The notes under the pieces were generated by a model. That model worked only from the letters and a program-made list of their open reading frames with translations, was not told the DNA's origin and did not search any database. Positions 43,427-54,680 of a stretch of 64,000 nucleotides of DNA are shown piece after piece (the stretch's first letter is position 1; the number at the start of each line of letters is the position of its first letter). The translations under genes were made by a program, and so were the position numbers. The DNA lies in NCBI GenBank assembly GCA_013368375.1, contig JAACJP010000034.1, positions 124,001 through 188,000 of the forward strand. The letters run 5' to 3'. Source of the stretch: Tricholomella constricta (lineage: Eukaryota; Basidiomycota; Agaricomycetes; Agaricales; Lyophyllaceae).

Positions 43427-45867
43427 ATGACCACCGTGACTGATCCTGCCAGTCCAAGTCCAAGCCCAAGCCCAAGCTCAACTCCTGAGCCAAATAAACG
43501 CTCTCTGCTCATCCTCTTCGCCACGGAGACTGGAAATGCGCAGAACGTTGCAGACCAAATCGCGCGCCAATGCCGACGTATAGCCTTCGAATGCCGGGTC
43601 CTCAGCATTGACGAATTTTCTGCTGTGAGTTCCCGGTCAATCCTTTACCTGCCTCTAATACCTTTAAATTCACAGCCGGATCTCCTTTTTGAACCTCTAG
43701 TTATCTTTGTTATAGCCACGACAGGCTCAGGGACCGAACCACGTTCCATGTCATCAATCTGGGCACAGTTATTACGTTCCGACCTCCCACCGGATCTTTT
43801 TGAGGACCTAAGCTTTGCAGTCTTTGGGCTTGGGGACACCGCATATGAAAAGTTCTGCTGGGCTGCGAAGAAGCTTGCACGGCGGCTGGGAAGCCTTGGT
43901 GCGCGCGAAATCTGCGAACGTGGAGAGGGCGACGATCAGCATCAACTTGGGTGAGTTTGATTGTTGACTTATATCGTACGTGATACCTTGAACTGAAAGA
44001 CTCCATGATTGTGCGATACTAGCCTTGACGGAGCGTTGCAACCATGGACAGAGACTCTCATCGCAACGCTTCTTACGTTGCACCCATTGCCCCCTGGTGC
44101 TGAAATTATCCCCAAGAACAGTATACCACCCGCACGAGTCGCTATCGACGACGCGCCGGAAAAAACTACAAAAAATGTAATTGGGGCGCCCAAGCCAGTC
44201 GATCTTTTGCAGACAGACCGCACATTCCACACAGCCATCGTGCGTGAAAACACGCGCATTACAGCAGAGGGGTGGTACCAGGACGTGCGACACCTTGAAT
44301 TTGAATTTGAGAGACAAGATGACATCCGGTACGCGTGTCTTGCTTTTATGTCTTCCAGCGATGAAGAAAGGTGTCGGCTATTGCCACTGACAATGTTTCT
44401 CTTCACGCACATCAGGTACGACCCCGGTGACGTGGCCTTAATCCATCCCATCGCCCCACCCGCTGAAATCCAGGATTTTTTGGAGCTCATGTACTGGGAC
44501 GACATCGCCGACACCCCCATAACCATCACGCGCGCAATGAAAGGTGTGGCCCTCGTCGCTTTATCTCATTTATTTTCTTACCGAATGCGTTGCACAGACC
44601 AGTCTCTGCCTGATCACCTTCCATTACACCCCCAACGGACGACGCTGCGTACTCTCTTGGCGCGCCAGATTGACTTCCGGGCTGTACCACGGCGTGTTTT
44701 CTTCCGATATTTACGCTACTTTACCTCCGATGACCGTGAGGTAGAGACTCTCGACGATTGGCTTAGTCCTGCTGGTGCGGTGAGCCTTTCCTCCCTTTGT
44801 CTCCCGCCTTTTGAATTAGTAAATCTATCGCTATAACTAAAAATACAAATTCCAGGACGATCTGTACGAGTACTGTCATCGTCCGCGACGCACGATACAC
44901 GAGGTCATGACCGAATTCCGGCATGTGCGCATACCGAGAGAGTATATCTTCGATGTGCTGCCGCCGCTCCGCCCCCGCCAGTTCTCGATCGCTAGCTCGA
45001 ACAAGGTGCTCTTTTACATGGTTATACAACCTCTCTTGAACTTATCAATAGTGTGACGCAGGCACATCCAAACAAGATTCAATTATGCGTGGCCATCGTC
45101 AAATACCGGACGAAGCTAAAAGTGCCACGGCAAGGCGTGTGTACATCTTATCTCGCAGAGCTTCAACCTGGTGCGTCGCCTGTCTTGCTTTCTAGTATTC
45201 CCTGATGCGACCTTTCGTCGCCTCCTCCGTTGTTATCAGGCGACCAGCTGCGCATAGCAATTCAAAAGGGTCTCCTTACCCTGCCACCTAGCCCTGCTAC
45301 ACCCGTCATATGTATCGGCCCCGGTACCGGCATCGCCCCCATGCGTGCCCTCATTCAAGAGCGCATACACCATGGCTCCGCTTGTGCGTAGCTCGATCCC
45401 ATGGTAATTAGATAAGCAGCTAATTATGTGCGTCACGAACAGCAAACACATTGTACTTTGGCTGCCGGTCGGCCGCAAAGGATGAGCACTACGCCACGGA
45501 TTGGGCGGGGTTTGTAGCACGTCAGCAGTTGGTATACCGCGTGGCGCACTCGCGCGATGGAAAAGAAGGGGAGGCGCGTGTGTATGTTCAGGACCGGATT
45601 AAGGAGGACGCGCCGGGTTTGTGGAGGTTGCTTGAGGAGGGGGCGTGGGTGTTTATATCTGGGTAAGTCAACCATGCAATGTTTTGTCCTCAAAGAGGTC
45701 GTGTTGACAGATGACGGGCCAGGTCATCGAATAAGATGCCTGCAGCGGTGAAAGCTGCACTCGCAGACGCTGTAGAGGAGGAGGGTGGGTATGAGAGGGA
45801 GGCGGCAGTGCGATATGTGGATGAGATGGTTAGACATGGGCGGTTGTTAGAAGAGTGCTGGAGTTAA
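43427..45867 (+). CDS. TAH18: Tah18/NDOR1 diflavin reductase
   Basis: Multi-exon gene from ATG 43427 to TAA 45867. An N-terminal flavodoxin (FMN) domain has [31 protein letters not shown] and [20 protein letters not shown]-binding domain has [15 protein letters not shown] and RQFSIASS. The NADPH domain has [18 protein letters not shown] and [14 protein letters not shown]. The C-terminus [20 protein letters not shown] is the usual end. Tah18 passes electrons from NADPH to Dre2 for cytosolic iron-sulfur cluster assembly and diferric-tyrosyl cofactor formation. The start is followed by a Ser-Pro repeat not normally present, possibly a lineage-specific extension. All visible exon joints keep phase. 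It lies 800 bp downstream of LCL3 on the same strand, with its own promoter. Confidence 0.93.
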
Positions 45868-46930
45868 ATTGAGCGGAATGGAGGGGTGATAGGCTACCAA
45901 TAGGTGGGAGATCTAGATTCGACATGGATTTCAAATGAGCAAAATAACACTCATGGCCATTTCATATGTCTGTAGAACAGGATAAGATGAGCGACGTTGA
46001 TGGCAAGTCACTAGAACGATCTCGTTGGCCATTATTCAGATCACACCTCAGGCGGTGTAGACCGCCGTTTGTAGATTGTGCGCATTTCATTTTTCAGTCT
46101 ATCGCTTCCTGGCTCCACCAGTTCGAGGCATGCTTCCCCTCTCAGGCCTCCAGGACTTACAAGCCTGAACTTCGACTCCCTAAAACAGCATCTTGTGCAG
46201 CCAGTGCCTATACCCGAAGGATTTGTTGACGAGGACCGTCCTACAGAGCGGGAAACGTCTGCCTTCTTGGAAAAATCATGAACAAACTATCGCGAAGACC
46301 CTGCCTTCGATTTCGCCATCACGAAGACAACGTTCCTACCCATGTGTCCTAATTCCGTCTCAATGTAGCGAAATAACCTAAAGCTGGCTATATCGTTTTA
46401 TAGACCGCAAAGCGCGCATGCAGCAAGCTACCTGCCAAGCAGAGACACAGTGTAATGCAGTCGTCGATCAATATATCGCCTCTGATATTACGGGAACTTG
46501 GAATAAAGAATCTAGACCTGCTGCGACGACATTCATGTGGTGCTCTACCCAGGACATGTGAGGGAAATGGATGCGGCAAGCACGGTAGGAATATCGAGAA
46601 GCGACATGTCATGTTCATTTCTAATGCCGAGATCAGAAGAAGATATATGGCAGCCATCGCCAGCGAGAACAGGCAGTACAGTCGCAAACTGCGATAGAGT
46701 CTCTGCTATCGAGCGGGAATCGAGCGGGAAACCTGTGGCGGCGGAACCAGTGAAGAATTCGCGTCAAGCCCATTCGAAAGTTCTCGCAGTCCTGTGGGAG
46801 ATCGTGTTAACGGAACCATTCGGATTATGGCCTTACGCAGCCGTTCATCAGGACTGCTGGATGTCGGAGAACGGGATGCGATGAATGGATATGCGTGCAA
46901 ATGGTTCAGGAGTCCCACGCCCCTCTGATT
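45868..46930. other. Intergenic region, possible short relic, no supported gene
   Basis: The plus strand near 46100-46281 has a protein-like frame (SLKQHLVQPVPIPEGFVDED) ending in a stop, without recognised family or splice context. Nothing else is seen before the left boundary of duplicated copy 3. Confidence 0.4.
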
Positions 46931-46938
46931 AGTCGCTG

Positions 46939-47286
46939 TCAAAAGAGACTAACCAGTGCAGGTGAGACTCGGTTGATCGTGTGGTGGACCTGCCGCGGGA
47001 CGCTGTCGGACAATGCTGTTAGGTATATACAAATGGCTCGGATTTTCTTGATTCTCAGGGCCCGAATTCCAGTTCCAGTCAGTCCTTCTTTAGTGAGGTA
47101 CGTGTGGGCAACGTGCAGCGTTTCTACATTACGCAGGATCAGTATATTAGCACGAGTCCCTTTCAGACCGTCGTTACACGTGTGAAAGAAGAGGCGAGCG
47201 GTCGTTCGGTAGATCCAAGCACTTTCACAGCTGATTCGAGATTTATCCAATGGTAGAGCCCGCCGGTGATGGGATGCATGAAGCAT
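46939..47286 (-). CDS. Frame B copy 3
   Basis: The minus-strand frame of 115 codons includes RISCESAWIYRTTARLFF and LILRNVETLHVAHTYL, in register with copies 1 and 2. It is longer at its C-terminal end than copy 2. An upstream conserved frame at 47587-47315 (MARWKWTDRVKESIIRIEF) may belong to the same transcript. Function not recognised. Confidence 0.4.
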   Translation of the reverse strand: MLHASHHRRALPLDKSRISCESAWIYRTTARLFFHTCNDGLKGTRANILILRNVETLHVAHTYLTKEGLTGTGIRALRIKKIRAICIYLTALSDSVPRQVHHTINRVSPALVSLF

Positions 47287-47539
47287 GAGTCCACAGGCTT
47301 ACAGTACTCCTCAGTTAGATGCACATGTCGCGCGAAGCAGAAAGGTTTGTCGGGGAGTCAGAAGGAAGCCCTGTGGTCCACGAGACCTTGGGAGAGGAGC
47401 CTTCATTGACTCTATTTTCATGGCAAACATGAGCAAAAGTTGCAGTTTCTTGAATTCGAAGACTGGGCTGTGCTAGTAGATAGGAATAGCGAAGAGTCCG
47501 AGTCGGCGCCGGCGGGCGTGGGCGTGGGACGAATTCAAT

Positions 47540-48250
47540 TCTGATAATAGACTCCTTCACACGGTCGGTCCACTTCCATCGCGCCACATAGTATATGTTT
47601 CTTCCTGTCTTTCCGAGTCACGCTCTGAGAGATTCCTCCATACTATTACTGATCCTGGGTTTCAAAATGTCGTCTTCTCTGCCTCGTGTTCCTTATGTGT
47701 TCCTACTTGCACAGCGATTCCTGTATAACTCCTTGGGATCTCGCTCGTCCCAGTGGGAATATGACAACAGGGAGATATAGAAAGACCTCGCAATTCAGAA
47801 TTGCCACCCCATAACTCCCCTCCCAAGTCTTGCAACACGCCCCAGATCGTCATAACTGTGAGACTCGAGCCTACCGACGAATCGAAGGAAATCGTCGATT
47901 GCTGATAATTGACTAAGGACCTTACTCACACGGTCAGTGTCCTCGACTTCCATCACGCCACATTCCTATACTTATATGCTTCTTTCTGTCTTTTTGAATC
48001 ACACTCTTAGAGATTCTGACACTATGTTGACGTCTTCTTTGCCTCGTGTTCCTTGTGTGTTCCTACTTGCATATCGAATCTACCTGTATGACTCCCTTGG
48101 ACGCAATCTCGCTGACCCCACTATGGAAGATTGGACATCAGGAAGATATAAAAGACGTCGCAATCCAGAGTTGCCACCCACGACTCTCCTCTTACCACGA
48201 CTCTCCTCTTACCAAGTCTCCAACGCACCCCAGATCGTCGTAACTGTAAG
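47540..48250 (+). repeat. Local tandem duplication of the ORF C promoter in copy 3
   Basis: The stretch 47540-47880 (GGTCGGTCCACTTCC to CATAACTGTGAGACTCGAGCC) is repeated in diverged form at 47920-48265. The first version has a damaged TATA box (GATATAGAAAG) and leads to no ORF; the second (GATATAAAAGACG) precedes ORF C. Within the second, ACGACTCTCCTCTTACC occurs twice in a row (about 48180-48216). Confidence 0.6.
48147..48154 (+). promoter_or_regulatory. TATA box of small ORF C, copy 3
   Basis: TATAAAAG, 161 bp upstream of ATG 48308, lies in the phrase shared with copies 1 and 2. Confidence 0.6.
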
Positions 48251-48307
48251 GCTTAAGCCTACCTCTCACGCTATCAGCCTGACTTATTGGTTCAACTTAT
48301 AGAAAGC

Positions 48308-48520
48308 ATGTGTGGCCTACAATATGAGTTATATGTCTGCGGCAATTTTGGGTACCCAGTTTGTGTCTATTGCCCGCGCGCCAGACGCACCTCCGATTCG
48401 AAAAAGAGGCTGCTCATGTGCAACACACTTTTCCCCGACCAATACGTACCAATGCCCGGGAAGTGTGGCTCCGACAGATGCAGAGGCGTGCCTGGAACCC
48501 TTTCGAGACCAAGCCACTAA
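48308..48520 (+). CDS. Small ORF C copy 3: Cys-containing 70-residue protein, unknown
   Basis: ATG 48308 follows a 57-nt leader intron (48246-48302, GT-AG). The product starts MCGLQYELYVCGN and ends KCGSDRCRGVPGTLSRPSH. In the middle VYCP and LLMCN keep two Cys in register with copy 2. The sequence has diverged strongly from copies 1 and 2, yet the frame is open and ends at the same place. A second frame (48312-48527) is also open here but is interrupted in copies 1 and 2, so I reject it. Confidence 0.45.
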   Translation: MCGLQYELYVCGNFGYPVCVYCPRARRTSDSKKRLLMCNTLFPDQYVPMPGKCGSDRCRGVPGTLSRPSH

Positions 48521-48719
48521 GCACTAATTGGCCTATGCTGGTAAGCTTCATTCCGGCAGCTCGTGTGCACCTGTCCTTGTATTCTACAGAGGCTGACGAC
48601 GACGTCTTTGGCATGCAGTCCTTGCCAGTTTGTTATCTGGATCCGGGACATCTCGTGGCTCTATGTGAGATAATCTGCGTTTCCGAGTCGTTTGTGACCT
48701 TTTGTAACGTTTTGTAACC

Positions 48720-49660
48720 ATGACATTCCCTGCTTCCCACCAATGTAAATACTGGAGTTTCGAGTATTATTACGAATGTACTTTGAGCATTCTCATCCCC
48801 TAAAATGCCTTGTATTGTTCAATATCCTGCGGGAAAGTCCCACTGTCAGTAACTTTTGCTCACTCCACATCACTGGGCGCGCTCACAGCCTCTCGTTAGC
48901 AGCTTGCCAGTGATCGATTGATCACCCAAAGTTAGCGCGACACCAAGTTCGACGTCGACTTGGAACTGATATAAGATGTACGTCCGTCTCCAGTAACTAG
49001 TAATGCACTAAATTCAACTTCTGGCGCTGACATTCCGTACCGTGATGCGTATCCCGCGCTTAAATTGGTTTTGGGGTCTTCAAACCACTCTGAAGGCATG
49101 AAGTCAAAATATGCCTGTACTGAATTTCACGCAACAGGTCCGCCATGAATCTCAATAATCCGTGGAACCTAGCATCATAAAAGCCAATTCAATTTACCTC
49201 CAAGACGATTACCTGGCGGCTCCGTATTTATAAACAAAGTCTCTTTTAGAGTTTACTCGCATCTTTTCGCCCTTGCGCCACTTTGATCAGTAAGTTTCGT
49301 CTATTTCAGAAATTAGTCATATGTCACACTGGTTTGGTGTTCAACCGCGACCGTCAGCGCTCAGGGTTGCTGGTTTCCCCGCTCAAATACCCCATTCATC
49401 GGCCAACTCTGAACATGGTGCGTATATCTGGGATGCTTGTCCTAGAATACAATGACGTCGTCACGTCAGATCAGGTTCCCAACCGTCAAAATGCATCAGA
49501 CCCAGACATTTGCATACGCAAAGTCGTGGAGATATAGCAATACGTACTGGTCAATATATCACTAGCTCTTTGACAACCTGGACGCCAACTGCACAGCTCG
49601 GCGTAGAGACTTTACGTTGTCGTTGTCCGAACTGTCAGCCGTCTTGCCAACTACGCATTG
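48720..49660. other. Spacer between ORF C and lysozyme (copy 3)
   Basis: Matches 24.96-25.64 kb of copy 1 in patches (for example near 49040-49110 and 49240-49400). No conserved coding frame. Confidence 0.4.
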
Positions 49661-49670
49661 GAAAAAGCCT

Positions 49671-49678
49671 ATAAAGGG
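49671..49678 (+). promoter_or_regulatory. TATA box of lysozyme copy 3
   Basis: GCCTATAAAGGG lies 217 bp before ATG 49888, followed by the leader that is conserved in the orphan promoter at 25.64-25.78 kb. Confidence 0.6.
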
Positions 49679-49887
49679 ACCCCATTCCAGCCTCTCGTGT
49701 CCCGCATCATCCTGCTCCCTTCCTCTTCGACTTCGTTCATTCGATCCTCACGCGGCTTTCTGACGCCCCTTCTTCATATTTCTTCTCGCATTGCAACTTC
49801 AATCGACCCCATCTCGTTGACGAGAACCCTCTTTCACACCTACAGCGTACACGGACACAAATACTGACACTTCAAGCATAATACACA

Positions 49888-50774
49888 ATGATCATCTCCC
49901 TCTCCGTCCCTACAGTTCTCCTCCTCCTGTCTAACACCATCAACGCCGCGCCCCTCCTCCGCCTCGAAACCCGCGCATGCATCGCCGGGTCCGACGGCCG
50001 CTGCATCACCACAGGCTACAAGAGCCCCGCCGTCGGTACGTACCCAATATACTAGAAATTTGCACTTATATTGATATCCATGGTACAGCCCGCGAACTCG
50101 AGAGCCCCTTCGGCCTCAGCGACGTTGCTGCCCCTGCTCCTTCCCCTGCAGCCCCGCCCGCTGTTGCCGCCTCCGCCCCTGTAGCTGCCAACGACAACAC
50201 TACTGCAGCACCTGACAACACCGTAGCCACTGCCAACGCTTTATCCACCGGCAACACCGCTGCCACCACTGCCGTCGGGGCATGCGGTGCGCCGGGCATC
50301 AACGACGCCACCGTCTCCCTTCTCAAATCCTTCGAAGGCTTTGTAGCCTCCCCGGCGCCGGACCCCATCGGGCTCCCAACCGTCGGCTTCGGACACCTCT
50401 GCAAATCCAAAGGGTGCGCCGAAGTCCCCTTCTCCTTCCCCCTCTCCCAGTCCACCGCCGCGCAGCTCCTGCAGACGGACGTCGGGCCCTTCGTCAAGTG
50501 CATAAATGACGCGGTGAGCGACAGCGTGGTGCTGAACGACAATCAGCTCGGCGCGTTGGTGTCGTGGAGCTTTAATGTGGGGTGTTCTGCGGCGAAGGGG
50601 AGCACATTGGTGAAGAGGCTGAATGCGGGCGAGGCGCCGAACACGGTCGCCGCGCAGGAGCTGCCCAGGTTTAATAAGGCGGGGGGGAAGGTGCTGGGGG
50701 GCTTGACGAGGCGCCGCGCAGCGGAGGTGCAGCTGTTCCAGACGGCATCGAGCGTGAAGGCGCACCCGTGCTGA
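49888..50774 (+). CDS. Secreted GH24 lysozyme (T4-type muramidase), copy 3, short linker
   Basis: Two exons (49888-50035, 50089-50774; intron 53 nt) give 277 residues. Signal peptide (MIISLSVPTVLLLLSNTINA), two-Cys segment (ACIAGSDGRC), Ala/Pro/Thr linker, then the GH24 domain. The catalytic residues Glu132, Asp141 and Thr147 have the 9/6 spacing of T4 lysozyme. From the catalytic Glu to the end both intact copies have 145 residues and differ at very few positions (for example VSDSVVLND here against VSDSAVLND). The linker is 80 residues shorter than in copy 2. The catalytic domain seems strongly conserved while the linker varies freely. Confidence 0.9.
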
Positions 50775-51423
50775 TCGTGGGTGGCGACTCGGGGCTTGGC
50801 GTACATAGCGATGGGTTATTTACATGCAGCTGGTAATCTGACATGTGGTTAATTAGTACCCTCTTAGAGGGCTAGATATACGCAAACTTAATCTCAACCA
50901 ACGATATCGTGGAGAGCATGGACACGTAGATGACACCCTCGCCCTATATGTATATGGTTCGTGGGAGACATCGTAGGACACTGAGCAAGCTATCGACAGA
51001 AGATGCACATACCAAGTACAAAGACAGCTACGAAGTTTTACGGTGATTTGCTTACGATGCGGATCGTGAGCTGGGGTGAGAGGGCGTTGTGTGATGTCGC
51101 GCGCACAAACTGTAAACCGAAAGTAACCTGGGAGCGTGCCGGAGCAAGGGGAAGAGGGGACCTTAACAACCAAGAACCGCGATGCTGCTATCAGTATTTT
51201 GGTTGGCTAGAAACTATAGTTTGCACCCATAGGCCGTGGGTCTAGATGGACAAAAAGATAAACGCAGATATAAACGAGACTGAAGTTTTTCATGCATGGC
51301 CTCACATCCCTGGTATGCGCTCGGGACGAGGACAGAGGAACGAGCACTAGCTCTGGAAATCTGCAAGGCTGCAAGAACGCACGAACAGACGAAAGTGAAT
51401 CAGCATCCGACCCCCCCACATCA
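50775..51423. other. Convergent intergenic region of the unit (copy 3)
   Basis: The 3' flank of lysozyme copy 3 matches the 34.38-34.80 kb region in reverse. No gene is seen. Confidence 0.45.
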
Positions 51424-52000
51424 TCACGAAGCAGCAGCCAGTCGCCTTCTCAGCGAATCATAGATGAACTTGTAGCCGGAGAAGCGCAACTCGTCGCGGG
51501 GGTCCTCCGTGTGCGGGCCGTATGATGTGGGTAGTTGGCGGGGGGGGAGTAATATAGGGAACCGAAGCGTGTTTAAATGAATCGGTGGCCTACATTGGAT
51601 CGGCAGGACAATGTTGCATTCACGGCACTACTCATGAGCTTGTTGATCGTGTTCTATTCGATTGATCTGTCATCAAGGCCGCTCTGTGGGTCGACATCGG
51701 CCCGGGCCCTGGCCCTGGCATTTTCTCTGTCCTCGAACAGATCGGTTCCACCGACGAGAGCCTCCGCGTCCACAACGCGGCGCAGGCGGATGCAGCGGCA
51801 GCGGTACTCGCTCTCCGCCTGGACAACGATGTCCATGGTTTTGAGGGCGGTGCGTACGCGGGCCACAGCGTCGGACGGGGCCTGGGTGGTGATGGTGCTC
51901 TTGTCGATTGCGCCACGGTGGATGCTGAGGGCTGGGTAGGCGGGGGTGGAGGGGAGAGAGTATTAGCGGTCGACTGGCTAGACGGTTATGGCGGTGGCAT
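51424..52000 (-). pseudogene. Broken copy of the orphan KA1 gene
   Basis: The minus-strand ATG at 51998-52000 is followed by MPPP and an in-frame TAA. The region still encodes MARVRTALKTMDIVVQAES and RCRCIRLRR. The Ser/Pro linker is mostly deleted, and the join DELRFS-GYKFIYDSLRR shows that the middle of the KA1 domain is missing. It is related to the intact gene at 33422-34253 and cannot give a folded KA1 domain. Confidence 0.8.
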
Positions 52001-52950
52001 GCTGGATGACGTTGTGAGGGAGCGCGTTGGGATGCGTCAGCAATGCGATTTAAGACTCTGCCGCTGCTGTGAACAGTCCCGGACAGCCTCCAGCTCGCCA
52101 TCAGATCGTGGCGCTACTGGATGAAACTCGTAAATTGCGCTGACGACACAAGGAAGTCCCAGAAGTCGACTGACCAGCTGTTGGTCTGAATGGCAAGAAG
52201 TTCAGCTCAGATTGACATGCAGTCCAGTTTTAGTTCCGAGAGATAGAAAAGATCGTCTTCGTTTGCAATGTATTTGTATGGCCATATTGTTGTCGGCGTG
52301 CAGCGATGAGTATCAGTTAAAATCGTACTTACTATGGCAGTGGCAGACGGGAACAAATGGTGACAAGCATCCGACATTTACTTCCACAGACGGATCGAGT
52401 TCCCCACGGTCCTTTATAACCGAAAAGGTCGATCGCGCTGACGCCTTCGGCCATCTTGAACATGAAGAATCCATGGCGCATGTCACGGTGTTCATGTTCT
52501 TTGATACATATCTTCATATGGTTTCCATGTCTTCAAACTACATGCAGCCTGCTAAAAATCCATCGGCTAGCCCGCGTCCAACTCGCCGGTCGTTTCTTGG
52601 AAAATCGGAGGATGTGGTTGGTATTGGAAGACTTCTGACTGTTCGGTGAGCCTCGATCTGAGTAGCGTGCGTGTGTGACCGCCATTTTACAGGCTGAAAA
52701 TGTGTAATCGCCAGAAATCCAGCTTTGAAGGGTATATAGCTACCGATAAAATAGAGGCATGGCAGACCTCTAAGAACATAGACCAGGGTAATGATCGCAG
52801 CGGCAAAATTGGACGATCCTGGTTCAACTACGAATACGGTGATGCCGATATGAATTAAGCAATGAAATCACCGGATCACATTATATGTCGCGAGGTGTAT
52901 CTCAAAATAACCAACTACACTCATGCCTTCCGGTATGAGAATGCTAACTT

Positions 52951-52960
52951 TCTATAAAAG
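52951..52960 (+). promoter_or_regulatory. TATA box of gene A, copy 3
   Basis: TCTATAAAAG, 153 bp upstream of ATG 53113, identical to the element of copy 1. Confidence 0.7.
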
Positions 52961-53112
52961 CAGCCCAGAAACAAGAAGAAAAGGCACTTCTCATCCTCAC
53001 CTCCCAGCACAGGCACCATTCTACATCTGGTGAGAACAATCACCACTTTAAAGCTCCCTTTCATCCGACTGATTGACCTGAAGCAGCCCACCAGAACTTA
53101 TTCAAGCACGGA

Positions 53113-54216
53113 ATGTCAATGTCGGACTTCGTTGCCGCCCCCCCTGTACTGGAAGTGACCTCTGCAGCTATACTCAAGCACCGCGAGTCGTGGTCGAAAC
53201 TCAATTCCACACACGTCTTTGAACCCTCGAACAATAGTGCTGGATCAATTGCGCAGCCTCCGCAACCTGCCATGGAACAGAAACGCGCCGGCTCCTTCTA
53301 CTCGTACACCCCGAAGACCACGAGCATAAGTGTGAGTCGCCGATGCTTGCTGCTGTCAAGAAATAACGCTCACGATGCATCCCGCGTCACATAGTTCCCG
53401 TGGCCACAAGAATTAACTGGGCTTGAACGTATCGCCCTGTCCGCGAAGGGAGATCTACAACGGGTGCTTAGGTATATTCTACCACAATTCTCTAGTCAAT
53501 CCACCTTGACGCCCCCGTTTGTTTTGCCTCAAAGTGCCTTCTTCGCTCGGCCCATTTCAATTGCCCTGGTCTATTCCAACACCTACCACCACGTCTCCCC
53601 ACACCAACCCGCGGTCCCTCTTTCCCTCCCCAACCCTTCCGCAATCGCCTCCGTGTCGTGCGACCTCCCCGTCATTCAAACTCGCCAAGTCCACCTCCAA
53701 TGCTCCGGCAAAATCGTCTGCACCGCCACCTCGACTGTTCGGATAACGTCGCCTGAATGCGCCCATCTGTTCCTCGAGGAAAAATATGCCATCGGGCAGA
53801 TGTTTGCGCGCATGGGCAAGGCACCAGAGTTCGATCTCATGTCTGTGGGCCTCGGCCCCATCTCCGACGACGACACCCCTCCCTCCGAGAAGGCTCCGTT
53901 CGGCGGTCGCCAAGTGCAACAGCTCTGGCGGAAATATAAGTTGATCGTTGCGGACTTCGAGTGTGAGATCCTCGAGGTTTTCCCGTCGCGGGACATGTTC
54001 GTCGGTGGACACCAGTGGCTCGACGCGGATGCCGCAGTGCAGGAGTGGGCGATGGAGTCGTTCACTACCTCTACTAAGGATCTTTACCTCCCCTCCAGGG
54101 TCCTGCGTCCACAGACAAGTTTGATCTTGTTCCTGGGCCTGGCATTCCTCCTCATGCTCGCCTTTGAGTTTTCCATGTTCTTCACGGGGGAATCCCTGTT
54201 TTACAATCAGTGCTAA
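53113..54216 (+). CDS. Gene A copy 3: chorismate-lyase-like fold protein with C-terminal membrane anchor
   Basis: Three exons (53113-53331, 53395-53471, 53535-54216; both introns 63 nt) give 325 residues. Splice sites match copies 1 and 2 exactly. Core and membrane helix are conserved, with scattered replacements (DLMSVGLGPISDDD, AVQEWAMESF) and a slightly different end (MFFTGESLFYNQC). No stop or frameshift. Together with copies 1 and 2 this makes three intact paralogues within 32 kb. Confidence 0.8.
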
Positions 54217-54680
54217 CACTGATACATCTCCTTTGTTCTTATCATTAGATTAGATGGGCTGGATTGCCACCTTCGTCATTGTTTCGCTAGTATACCTCCA
54301 CATCAGTCATTAATTACCAAGTGTATTCATTTAGTCCTTCTTAGATAGCATCGTACAGGTGCAATTCATACATATTTCGTGCGATTCATATCATATTTCG
54401 TGCGATTCGCGGCGATGACGATCAAACTATAGCTACTGTATGACAGAGCCCTTCAAGCCCCCAAAGCTGATATTTTCCCGATTTTTCGCTGCCGCTTGGT
54501 GGTTTGGTTACCGCTTATTGAACGCAATTGATATCCAAGGATCATATTTGATGACATGGAGCTACATCTTGGCTATACCAGTAAACATGTACACGCACTC
54601 TTAACAAATTTCCATGCCCTCATCAATCCTGACACTTTGGCTAGATCGATGAGCAAGATGACGGGGTTGTACCTTCCAGT

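Larger units (their letters stand above)
46935..54410 (+). repeat. Segmental duplication copy 3
   Basis: Order on the plus strand: frame B (minus), ORF C with a locally duplicated promoter, lysozyme (49888-50774), broken orphan KA1 (51424-52000, minus), X region (52.17-52.66 kb), gene A (53113-54216). This is the same cyclic order as copy 2 but cut between gene A and frame B, as expected for two adjacent units of a head-to-tail array. The KA1 relic joins the X region at about 52165. Confidence 0.8.

Noticed and set aside
48312..48527. Alternative frame over ORF C in copy 3 (71 codons)
   Set aside because: The equivalent frame is interrupted by stops in copies 1 and 2, while the RPSH frame is open in all three.
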